In this document: positions 6,048-11,737 of the stretch, one piece after another
Position numbering within the stretch: position 1 is the stretch's first letter
How the letters are laid out: every line of letters begins with the position of its first letter
Assembly (NCBI GenBank): GCA_049302575.1
Contig: JBAQMG010000070.1
Location: forward strand, 1-11,737
Length of the DNA stretch: 11,737 nt
Direction: 5' to 3'
DNA from: JBAQMG01 sp049302575
GTDB taxonomy: Bacteria > Bacillota > Desulfitobacteriia > Desulfitobacteriales > Desulfitobacteriaceae
Notes under the pieces: model-generated
Database searches by the model: none
Told to the model about the DNA's origin: nothing
The model's input: only the letters and a program-made list of their open reading frames with translations
Made by a program: the position numbers and the translations under genes

Positions 6048-8296
6048 CAACTCCCTTCCAAAATATATCGTTCAGGATCAAAAGGGGTTTCATCAACTAA
6101 TAGCCCCGTATCCTTTGAATAATCGAAGTTTGATGTAAGTGCAAAAATTTTGGGATGCACTTCTTCAATCGAACCCCGCTGATACAATTGATTAAAATCG
6201 CGATTATAGACATTAACCGTATATCTTTGTAGCTTGCGCATTAACCGACGATCAGGCCCCTTTAATTTCAATAAATCTATTAATTTTTCGCCTTCACCAT
6301 AACGAACTAAGATTGTTTTTTGGATTGAATCATCAATAATCCAGAATTTTTCTGCTGCTTTCCGAAAATATACTCCACATTCCTGTTGGTCAGGATTTAG
6401 CAAGGAAACAATCCCTTTTGAATCCAATGAATTAGCTTTCCAATACAATTCTGCAAAATACTTCTCAAACAAGTCATAGTTTAAGGGATCCAAAGCATTG
6501 GTTGAAATAATACTGTGAGTAGTGTCTGCAGCTTTACGAAGAATCCCCATTGGCGCTTTTTTAGGAGGGTTAAAAACAACAACTTTCCCCGAATATGGTA
6601 ATGTACCTTCTCTATTGCAACGACCTGCTGCTTGCGCGATAGAGTCTAAGCCAGCAAGGGCTCTATAAACGATCGGAAAATCCAAATCCACGCCGGCCTC
6701 TACAAGTTGAGTACTTATGACCCGAACTGATTCCTTGTCTTTCAATTTTTTCTTAATCGTTTTAATAATTTCACTACGATGCTGACCGCACATCAAAGCC
6801 GACAAATGATATGTCCCTTCGAGCATCAAACTATGTAAATCGCGGCAACTTTTACGATCGGATACAACACATAAAACCTGCTCATATTGTTTTAACTCTT
6901 CCGCTATTTCTTCCCAACTTGATATGACATTAAGATCTTTTGGAAGTTGAACGTGATTTCTTTTTAGTGATTGATAAAGCAACTTTACATCGTTGTTGTC
7001 ACCCATAATCTCTTTGATATTTTTCAGCCCAAGAAACGGTTTTCCGTCGACAATGCGCTCATTAAATGCTGGTTGTGTTGCCGTTGAAATTACAAAACTA
7101 ACCTGATAGCGATCCACGAGAAGTTGCATTGTTTCAAGTATTGGAGCCAAAAACTCGACTGGCACTAACTGGGCTTCATCCAATACAACCACGGATCTTA
7201 CAATATTATGTAGTTTGCGACAACGGCTGGATTTTGCCGCAAAAAGAGATTCAAAAAATTGTACAGACGTAGTTACGATCACCGGAGCATCCCAATTTTC
7301 TGAAGCCAAACGGGATTTTGGCGTAGAATCGTCCTCCGCTAAACTCGAATGATGTTCCACAACTTGATCTTCGCCGACGGCGGAACGAAACACATCAGCA
7401 TTTTGTTCGATAATGCTCGTATAGGGGATCACATAAATGATACGATCCAGCTGATGCTTTATAGCGTGTTCGAGAGCAAAATCAAGACTAGACAATGTTT
7501 TTCCGCCACCTGTAGGCACTGAAAGTGAAAAAATCCCTTGAGCTTCGCTCGCCGCTTGCACACACTTTGTTCGAATATTTCTTCTGATTTCATTAACACT
7601 TGTATCTTCGGATGTTTCATCTAATTGTTTAATAAAGTTCTTAAATCGATCAAGGAGCTCAGACATGGAGCAATAACTACCTCTGTCATCCGCTTTGTCT
7701 TTGTCCATGTAAGACTCAGTATCCAGAAAATCAGCATCCACCAGACTTGAGTACAACATTCTGATCCACAACGATAAATCCAAACCCTTTATGAATTGCC
7801 ATGGAGGAAGCGTTGGCTTTGCAGACCGTATTTTTCCAATAGCTGATGTATCAATATCATCCAAATCTTTCACTTGAGTCTCTTGAAACTGAAGCGAAGA
7901 CTGTCCTGCTCCCTCTGCATTGGACCAATCTTGCAGTCCCGTATGATGCCCGGCGATACTGTACGCCAGGAGTCTTCCATACCCCTTGCCAAATAATGTT
8001 TCAACCAGTTTAGCCCCATGAATGGCATGAGGAATTTTGCCTGCTTTACCTTCTAAATGGGCTTCTTCATCATATCCATACCCGCTTTTCAGTTTAAGAT
8101 ACTTTTGCCACACTAACCTTCCCTTACCTACATCATGAGCTAATCCAGCTGCCTTTCCCCATTCTCTGGAATGAAACTTTGCAGCGAAAGTTTCTGCAAG
8201 TCTTGCCGTACCTTCTAAATGCTCAACAAGTCTATGAGGTGCCTCCCATGTGCCATCATCTTTTTTTCGCACATGAGCTATAAATTCATCACTCAT
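6047..8296 (-). CDS. cas3: CRISPR-associated helicase/nuclease Cas3 (HD fused to DEAD-like helicase)
   Basis: Cas3 is recruited to the Cascade R-loop and unwinds and degrades the target strand using ATP. The 749-residue protein has an N-terminal HD nuclease domain, with His54-Asp55 in LAHDVGKG, His90/His93, the HH pair 117-118 and Asp188. A superfamily 2 helicase follows: Walker A PTGGGKT (261-267), Walker B LDEAQ (372-376), motif III STATQP (404-409), motif V STQLVEAGVDLDFP (528-541) and motif VI QAAGRCNREG (555-564). All are complete, so both activities should be intact. It is the first cas gene of the operon, 95 bp downstream of the WYL regulator. Its own ribosome site (AGGTAG) is weak, while a strong one lies 54 bp upstream in front of a short overlapping ORF. 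Confidence 0.97.
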   Translation of the reverse strand: MSDEFIAHVRKKDDGTWEAPHRLVEHLEGTARLAETFAAKFHSREWGKAAGLAHDVGKGRLVWQKYLKLKSGYGYDEEAHLEGKAGKIPHAIHGAKLVETLFGKGYGRLLAYSIAGHHTGLQDWSNAEGAGQSSLQFQETQVKDLDDIDTSAIGKIRSAKPTLPPWQFIKGLDLSLWIRMLYSSLVDADFLDTESYMDKDKADDRGSYCSMSELLDRFKNFIKQLDETSEDTSVNEIRRNIRTKCVQAASEAQGIFSLSVPTGGGKTLSSLDFALEHAIKHQLDRIIYVIPYTSIIEQNADVFRSAVGEDQVVEHHSSLAEDDSTPKSRLASENWDAPVIVTTSVQFFESLFAAKSSRCRKLHNIVRSVVVLDEAQLVPVEFLAPILETMQLLVDRYQVSFVISTATQPAFNERIVDGKPFLGLKNIKEIMGDNNDVKLLYQSLKRNHVQLPKDLNVISSWEEIAEELKQYEQVLCVVSDRKSCRDLHSLMLEGTYHLSALMCGQHRSEIIKTIKKKLKDKESVRVISTQLVEAGVDLDFPIVYRALAGLDSIAQAAGRCNREGTLPYSGKVVVFNPPKKAPMGILRKAADTTHSIISTNALDPLNYDLFEKYFAELYWKANSLDSKGIVSLLNPDQQECGVYFRKAAEKFWIIDDSIQKTILVRYGEGEKLIDLLKLKGPDRRLMRKLQRYTVNVYNRDFNQLYQRGSIEEVHPKIFALTSNFDYSKDTGLLVDETPFDPERYILEGS

Positions 8297-8345
8297 TTTC
8301 TACCTGCCCTTCTAATTTATTTAAGTTTTTGCATTTTAAAAACAT
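8289..8345 (-). CDS. Possible 18-codon leader ORF overlapping the cas3 start
   Basis: A short reading frame starts at ATG 8345, encodes MFLKCKNLNKLEGQVENE, and stops at TGA 8289-8291, eight bases inside cas3. Its ribosome site GGGAGGAGGG is far stronger than that of cas3. Ribosomes ending here would stop next to the cas3 ATG (8296), so it could raise or control cas3 translation by coupling. I recognise no homologue, and the ORF could be fortuitous. The main evidence is the very strong, well-spaced ribosome site, which otherwise has no gene to serve. Confidence 0.4.
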   Translation of the reverse strand: MFLKCKNLNKLEGQVENE

Positions 8346-8349
8346 TATT

Positions 8350-8359
8350 CCCTCCTCCC
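8350..8359 (-). promoter_or_regulatory. Strong Shine-Dalgarno in the regulator-cas3 gap
   Basis: GGGAGGAGGG on the minus strand, four bases from ATG 8345 but more than 50 bases from the cas3 ATG, too far to serve cas3 directly. It points to translation of the short ORF, or to a regulatory site in the message. Confidence 0.6.
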
Positions 8360-8391
8360 GATATTCTCTAACTCGATTCCACAATCTTTTC

Positions 8392-9372
8392 TTATGTATG
8401 AATACCGTTATATTTCCCCACCAACTCTAACATCTCCAGCCGTATCTCTTCCCTCAACTCCTCCGGCTCCAGACAAACAGCCCCAGAACCCCAACTCAGG
8501 ATCCACTTTTTGATTTCCCATGTTCCCTCGATACAAACAGTGAAAATAAGGCTATCTCCCTCTATTTCCTCAATCTTCTGCGTATGATGCCAGATATTTT
8601 CTCTGATAAGCCGAGATATTGGCGGATCGAAGCACACTTTCACAGTAATGGGTTCACCTTTACCCATTTGCCAGCTGTTCTTGAAAAAGTCCCCAATTGA
8701 AAAGTCCTCAGGAGTCTGGAATTTTTCATCTGTTGTTTCTAAACTTTTTATCCTGTCAATACGAAAGATGCGAATTTCCTCACGCAGGTGGCAATAACCA
8801 ATCAGATACCAACGGCCTTCACGAAACAACATGTGGTATGGGTTTACTTTTCGCACAGAAATAGCATGGCTGGAATACGAGTCATACGTTATCTCTACCG
8901 TAACCTGATCTATAATCGCTTGGTTAATTTGAGAAAATATAGTTCCCCATGGGTAATAGTCTTTGATCTGTTTAACAATTATGCTGGTCTTAGGTTCCAG
9001 ACTTTGAAAGAATGCCTCATCCTTCTCGCGAATCACTTGAGAAATTTTTCCTAATGCTGATTGCAAATCGTTAAGGTACGGAAATCCATTCTGTTCCAAC
9101 AACACACGGGAGGCAACGAATACAGCCAATGCCTCCGCTCCCGAAAAAACCAAGGGCTTTAAGTTATAAGAACCTCTAGAGGCAAACCCGCCAGCCGCTC
9201 CGGTCGATGAGTCAATCTTAAATCCCAATTTGCGCAGGTTACAAATATCTCTCTGGATTGTTCGGGTGGTCCTTCCAAAAATCGTAGCTAGATCTTTTGC
9301 TTGAATTCCCGGAGATTTTTGTATGATATACACAAGGTTTAATAATCGTTCTGTATGTGCCAAATCGATCAT
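8392..9372 (-). CDS. WYL-domain HTH transcriptional regulator next to cas genes
   Basis: This is a 326-residue transcription factor of the HTH-WYL family. Residues about 8-55 form an HTH_11/DeoR-like winged helix (the recognition region includes GRTTRTIQRDICNLRKLGF). The middle carries a WYL domain with the motif Trp188-Tyr189-Leu190 in REGRWYLIGYC and the typical RIFRIDRI strand. The C-terminal ~80 residues (ending ILSWGSGAVCLEP...) fit the WCX extension. WYL domains are thought to bind nucleic acid or nucleotide ligands and often sit beside CRISPR-Cas and other defence genes as repressors or activators. The ATG has AAGGAG six bases upstream. It lies on the same strand as the cas operon, with a gap of 95 bp and no terminator visible, so it may be co-transcribed and control the operon and itself. 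Its target is inferred from position. Confidence 0.92.
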   Translation of the reverse strand: MIDLAHTERLLNLVYIIQKSPGIQAKDLATIFGRTTRTIQRDICNLRKLGFKIDSSTGAAGGFASRGSYNLKPLVFSGAEALAVFVASRVLLEQNGFPYLNDLQSALGKISQVIREKDEAFFQSLEPKTSIIVKQIKDYYPWGTIFSQINQAIIDQVTVEITYDSYSSHAISVRKVNPYHMLFREGRWYLIGYCHLREEIRIFRIDRIKSLETTDEKFQTPEDFSIGDFFKNSWQMGKGEPITVKVCFDPPISRLIRENIWHHTQKIEEIEGDSLIFTVCIEGTWEIKKWILSWGSGAVCLEPEELREEIRLEMLELVGKYNGIHT

Positions 9373-9866
9373 CTCAAACTCCTTATTTCCTCTTCCTATT
9401 AAACCTATCTCAATATTTTATTTATAGCAAATTTCAGACGACATGTATGTGTCATAAATATCATTTCGCCTTCACAACCATTTCCTCGAATTCAAGGGAC
9501 TGGGTGTATTTACCTTGCGCTGTTGTTATACGACGCTAGTTTTGGCATCGTTAAATAATATCATTTCTAATCAGTCTTCTACATCACTTTCCTTTTTCCT
9601 CCATAGAAAGATAAAAAAATCTCAATTGTCACATTGATATTGAAAAGCCATAAATTCCCACGCCCGCACAATTTTTAGAAAAGTACAGTTGAAGTAAAAA
9701 TAAAATCGCATCGCCACCCGCAACATTAAACCCCACAACCAAACCTCACAATTTTCTTACGATATACTACAATCATAAAGGACCAAGCAACCCTGACCCC
9801 TATTCCTCAAACACCACCGCCAAATCAATCATTAAACATCATTCTTCTTTTATGTAAATAATCAAA
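9373..9866. other. Non-coding region between the cas regulator and the DUF1657 gene
   Basis: About 490 bp without a supported gene; all frames hold only short ORFs without ribosome sites. The left end carries the regulator's ribosome site (AAGGAG, 9379-9384) and a promoter candidate. Around 9658-9722 are two short segments resembling parts of the CRISPR repeat. From 9721 to 9850 the plus strand is strongly C-rich and G-poor (by my count 44 C against 6 G in 130 bases). TCAATTGTCACAT at 9622-9634 recurs exactly at 9880-9892. No tRNA, insertion sequence or convincing terminator was seen. Confidence 0.7.
9421..9429 (-). promoter_or_regulatory. Candidate extended -10 promoter for the WYL regulator
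   Basis: On the minus strand TGCTATAAA matches an extended -10 (TGN followed by TATAAT-like), about 49 bp upstream of the regulator ATG. No good -35 is visible at normal spacing, which extended -10 promoters can do without. It would also drive the cas operon if the regulator and cas genes are co-transcribed. Confidence 0.35.
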
Positions 9867-9896
9867 GTATAACTATTCTTCAATTGTCACATAATA
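9867..9896 (+). promoter_or_regulatory. Candidate sigma-G (forespore) promoter of the DUF1657 gene
   Basis: GTATA (9867-9871) and CATAATA (9890-9896) are separated by 18 bp. They fit the forespore sigma-G pattern of a GHATR-like -35 and a CATNNTA-like -10. The start point would fall near 9903, about 15 bp before the ribosome site. DUF1657 genes occur in spore-related operons, which supports the reading. AT-rich DNA produces such matches by chance, so confidence is moderate. Confidence 0.45.
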
Positions 9897-9929
9897 ATTT
9901 CGTTAATAATGTTGTTTGGAGGGATTACT

Positions 9930-10139
9930 TTGACAGTTCAAGCAGACTTGGAAAAAGCAGTTGCCGCGGCGCAATCCGCTCTTGGAACTTATGAAACCTT
10001 TTCACTCTCGACCCTAGACGACTCCGCTAAACAAATGTTTAAACAATTGTCCTCTGATATGGAACACCATGTTGATTTACTTAAGGGTCGTTTATCCTAC
10101 GTAAGTCAAAATAACGCAATGAATAAACCATTAAGCTGA
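9930..10139 (+). CDS. DUF1657 domain-containing small protein
   Basis: A 69-residue, probably all-helical soluble protein with no signal peptide or membrane segment. The start MTVQADLEKAVAAAQSALGT and the later segment ending in VDLLKGRLSYV fit the DUF1657 family. Members of this family are common in spore-forming Bacillota and are encoded in spoVA2mob-type operons linked to spore heat resistance; the molecular role is unknown. The frame extends to an ATG at 9909, but I chose TTG at 9930. GGAGGG lies six bases before it, and the family usually begins MTV. It stands alone here, with a candidate sigma-G promoter upstream and its own terminator downstream, without spoVA genes in view. Confidence 0.8.
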   Translation: MTVQADLEKAVAAAQSALGTYETFSLSTLDDSAKQMFKQLSSDMEHHVDLLKGRLSYVSQNNAMNKPLS

Positions 10140-10146
10140 AAAATTT

Positions 10147-10194
10147 AAAAGCAACAGGCAGTACCTTAAAAAGATACTGCCTGTTGCTTTTCTT
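10147..10194 (+). terminator. Rho-independent terminator after the DUF1657 gene
   Basis: A perfect 17-bp stem (10147-10163 with 10175-10191) encloses an 11-nt loop. The arms contain GCAACAGGCAGTA and TACTGCCTGTTGC, flanked by AAAA and TTTT, followed by CTT. It begins 7 bp after the DUF1657 stop. The A-run on the left arm could also stop minus-strand transcription. Confidence 0.92.
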
Positions 10195-10306
10195 GATAAT
10201 CATATATTCCTAAAAAAGCCCTTTTCAAAGTTATCATTATTCACCTGTCCTCTTTCACTAACAATATTATTTGGGTAATTGTGGCAATGGTCACAGTAAG
10301 TTCATA

Positions 10307-10338
10307 TCATGTATTGTTCAGGTCATGTATTATTCAGG
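10307..10338 (+). repeat. 16-bp tandem direct repeat upstream of the first tiny-protein gene
   Basis: TCATGTATTGTTCAGG (10307-10322) is followed at once by TCATGTATTATTCAGG (10323-10338), differing at one base, then a partial third copy TCATG. It lies 30 bp before the start codon, between any promoter and the ribosome site. It may be a local duplication in the 5' UTR or paired operator sites. Confidence 0.7.
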
Positions 10339-10367
10339 TCATGAGAAAAGCGAAGGAGGTAATTCAA

Positions 10368-10502
10368 ATGGCATTTGGTACAGTTGGTACAGTTGGTACA
10401 GTTGGTGCTGGTGGTGCTGGTGGTGGATTAGGCCTTGGTGCTGGAATAGCAATCGTAGTTGTAATCATCTTATTACTCATAGCGATGGGCATCGTTTTCT
10501 AA
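10368..10502 (+). CDS. YjcZ-like tiny transmembrane sporulation protein
   Basis: A 44-residue protein with a short Gly/Val-rich N-terminus and one hydrophobic helix (about residues 24-43, IAIVVVIILLLIAMGIVF at the end). This layout matches the YjcZ/tiny-TM family of Bacillales, several members of which are made during sporulation; the biochemical role is unknown. The frame is open further upstream, but the ATG at 10368 has a strong AAGGAGG seven bases ahead and gives the family size. The N-terminal part is built from 9-bp repeats and reads TVG three times. It is followed 36 bp later by a related gene, so the two are probably one transcription unit. Unlike many relatives it has no Tyr-rich start. 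Confidence 0.75.
   Translation: MAFGTVGTVGTVGAGGAGGGLGLGAGIAIVVVIILLLIAMGIVF
10377..10421 (+). repeat. 9-bp tandem repeats inside the tiny-protein gene
   Basis: GGTACAGTT occurs three times in a row (10377-10403), followed by GGTGCTGGT twice (10404-10421). They encode GTV-GTV-GTV and GAG-GAG. As the unit is a multiple of three, copy number could change without breaking the frame. Confidence 0.85.
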
Positions 10503-10538
10503 GTCAGCAATAAAGTTGAAATATGGGGAGGTAAATTC

Positions 10539-10664
10539 ATGTACGGATATGGCTATGGTGCAGGTTGTGGTGTTGTTGCAGCTCCAGTGGCAGGTCATGG
10601 TGTTGGCGCTGGAATTATCGCGATTGCGATTCTAATTTTAATTGCTTTAGGAGTAATCTTCTAA
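10539..10664 (+). CDS. Second YjcZ-like tiny transmembrane sporulation protein
   Basis: A 41-residue protein, starting MYGYGYGAGCG and ending in a hydrophobic helix IIAIAILILIALGVIF. The Tyr-Gly repeat start plus a C-terminal membrane helix is the classic layout of the YjcZ family of Bacillales. The ATG is preceded by GGGGAGGT at six bases, a strong ribosome site. It lies 36 bp after the first tiny-protein gene, with no terminator between, and is followed by a stem-loop at 10699. The C-terminal ends of the two proteins are alike (LIAMGIVF and LIALGVIF), so they are probably an old duplication. A role in the spore envelope or membrane is inferred from the family only. Confidence 0.85.
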   Translation: MYGYGYGAGCGVVAAPVAGHGVGAGIIAIAILILIALGVIF

Positions 10665-10698
10665 GAGCAGCTTTCTCGACACCTTCTAAAAAACTTCA

Positions 10699-10745
10699 AT
10701 ACAGGGACTTTCGGTGCTTCAATTTCAGAAAGTCCCTGTATCTTA
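10699..10745 (+). terminator. Stem-loop terminator after the tiny-protein genes
   Basis: ATACAGGGACTTTC (10699-10712) pairs perfectly with GAAAGTCCCTGTAT (10728-10741) around a 15-nt loop, 35 bp after the second stop. The following bases CTTAATTTA are only moderately T-rich, so termination may be less efficient than at 10147. Confidence 0.75.
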
Positions 10746-10864
10746 ATTTAACCGAGCGAAGCGAGTTCGCTTACCGTCATCTTTTCTGTATAGATAATGA
10801 AATAAAAAGGACGCCGTGCAGGCGCCAATGTGAGTTTGGAATTGGTTGTGTAATTATTATTATA

Positions 10865-10896
10865 ATATGGATATTTATGGTAGTCAATATCCATAT
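10865..10896. repeat. AT-rich 11-bp inverted repeat between convergent genes
   Basis: ATATGGATATT (10865-10875) and AATATCCATAT (10886-10896) are a perfect inverted repeat with a 10-bp spacer. It lies 35 bp beyond the stop of the minus-strand membrane gene. Neither side has a U-tract, and the stem is weak, so it may be an operator or a poor terminator. Confidence 0.6.
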
Positions 10897-10931
10897 CGTT
10901 ATTTATTTCTTATAACCCCTGTAAAATACTA

Positions 10932-11711
10932 TTATAGATTTAAATCGTTCGCTAAATATCCCGACGCTGGTGAATTAGGTAATGTCTTAATAACCTGTTC
11001 TGAACCTTCTTTTACTGGCTCAATATAATCTACTTTCCAGAGACCTTGTTCTTTCACCATTTCTAAGCTTAATTTATGAATCATCTTCCCAGGTTTAAAA
11101 TTCATTTCCTTCCAAAAATTCTCGCTAGTGTTTACATATTCAGAGCCAATTGTAAACACTATTGTAGCCCTGCTAAATTTCTGATTGAAGGTTATCCCTT
11201 CAATTTCTTCTATACCCATGTATTTAGAATCTATTTTATATTTTTTAGCTAATTGAACGTAATATTCCCCGTAGTTTTGGCGTTCATAGCCCTTGATCTC
11301 CTGCTTAGACATATAATCTTTCACAGCATCACTGTTATAGGTTAGATAGGAAAAGCTGTACGCAGCTTTTTCATAATCTTCTGCTGTCTTGATCACCGCA
11401 ACAACCTCAGGATTCGTATTTCTCAAGAAAGTGATATAACCCTGTATTTTCCCAGCTTTATTTACTTCATTGAAAAGTCGTTGTTCATAAACCAGGGGTT
11501 GAATTGTACTAGATTTTATAACAATATATCTCGTTCTTTTTTTATCTTGTAAATAGGCTGTTTTTTCAGCGTACGTAGCCGTTAACAACAAGACTAGCAG
11601 CACCAGCGCAATCAATGTCGTCAATCTAAGTAACCATAAAATACCACCCTGTATCGAATAGAAAATAATTTTTATTAAGTACTCAAAATCCCTTGACATT
11701 TCAAAATTCAT
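10932..11711 (-). CDS. Hypothetical single-pass membrane protein with a large extracytoplasmic domain
   Basis: I do not recognise this protein. The visible 259 residues contain a short N-terminal part, one strong hydrophobic helix at about residues 24-47 (ending LVLLVLLLTATYA), then a mixed alpha/beta domain of about 210 residues. Lysine-rich YAEKTAYLQDKKRTR after the helix and the absence of cysteines in the large domain are compatible with an extracytoplasmic domain, but topology is not settled. The C-terminal segment (FWKEMNFK... to GLWKVDYIEP) is reminiscent of NTF2-like folds; this is a guess from pattern only. The ATG at 11711 has no clear ribosome site. The frame stays open to the right edge, so the true start may lie outside and the gene may be partial. 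It converges with the tiny-protein genes and has no functional link visible. Confidence 0.7.
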   Translation of the reverse strand: MNFEMSRDFEYLIKIIFYSIQGGILWLLRLTTLIALVLLVLLLTATYAEKTAYLQDKKRTRYIVIKSSTIQPLVYEQRLFNEVNKAGKIQGYITFLRNTNPEVVAVIKTAEDYEKAAYSFSYLTYNSDAVKDYMSKQEIKGYERQNYGEYYVQLAKKYKIDSKYMGIEEIEGITFNQKFSRATIVFTIGSEYVNTSENFWKEMNFKPGKMIHKLSLEMVKEQGLWKVDYIEPVKEGSEQVIKTLPNSPASGYLANDLNL

Positions 11712-11737
11712 CCAAAAATCAAATTGAATACCTTTTA

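Noticed and set aside
7177..7191. DEAQ instead of DEAH/DEAD in the Cas3 Walker B motif
   Set aside because: The Asp-Glu pair needed for ATP hydrolysis is kept, and variation at the last position is not evidence of inactivity.
5316..8296. Apparent lack of a cas6 gene
   Set aside because: Type I-C systems normally lack Cas6; Cas5c does the processing. The operon is complete.
8297..8391. A separate promoter for cas3 in the gap after the regulator
   Set aside because: No -10/-35 pair of reasonable quality at normal spacing was found.
10759..10772. Short palindrome AAGCGA-GT-TCGCTT
   Set aside because: Only 6-bp arms with a two-base centre and no adjacent gene start or U-tract; not enough to call a site.
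10271..10915. Plus-strand ORFs of 80 and 116 codons over the tiny-protein genes, rich in Trp/Ser/Cys
   Set aside because: They are out-of-frame readings of the Gly-rich repeats and the terminator; no ribosome sites and unnatural composition.
10846..11028. Small Tyr-rich plus-strand ORF (60 codons)
   Set aside because: It lacks a ribosome site and runs antisense into the membrane-protein gene; the Tyr content follows from AT-rich sequence.

Overview
The window looks like chromosomal DNA of a spore-forming, low-GC Bacillota (Bacillales type: Bacillus/Brevibacillus/Paenibacillus relatives). The evidence is AT-rich sequence, strong AGGAGG-type ribosome binding sites, and two kinds of small proteins typical of spore formers (a DUF1657 protein and two YjcZ-like tiny membrane proteins). 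I cannot name the genus from sequence alone.

Left three quarters (1-9372): a complete type I-C (Dvulg) CRISPR-Cas locus, all read on the minus strand. From upstream to downstream the order is a WYL-domain HTH regulator, cas3, cas5c, cas8c (with an internal start for Cas11c), cas7c, cas4, cas1, cas2, a leader of about 150 bp, and a CRISPR array that runs off the left edge. The cas genes overlap or abut by a few bases, so one polycistronic, translationally coupled message is likely. Cas5c makes crRNAs (I-C has no Cas6). Cas5c, Cas7c, Cas8c and Cas11c form Cascade, Cas3 degrades the target, and Cas4-Cas1-Cas2 acquire spacers. All signature motifs are intact and I see no frameshift, so the system appears functional.

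Middle (9373-9929): a non-coding stretch of about 550 bp. It holds a candidate extended -10 promoter for the regulator on the minus strand, a G-poor/C-rich tract, two short fragments resembling the CRISPR repeat, and, next to the DUF1657 gene, a sequence fitting the forespore sigma-G promoter pattern.

Right part (9930-10745, plus strand): the DUF1657 gene with a perfect 17-bp stem terminator, then two tandem YjcZ-like tiny transmembrane protein genes (44 and 41 residues) ending at a second stem-loop. The right end (10932-11711, minus strand) carries an unidentified single-pass membrane protein whose true start may lie outside the window.

The CRISPR-Cas system is of a known type. The least ordinary details are the internal Cas11c start with a perfect Shine-Dalgarno, an 18-codon ORF with a very strong ribosome binding site that runs into the cas3 start, Cas5c residues that differ from the characterised processing triad, the perfect inverted repeat in the leader, and repeat-like fragments upstream of the regulator. 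I found no convincing evidence of a wholly new system.
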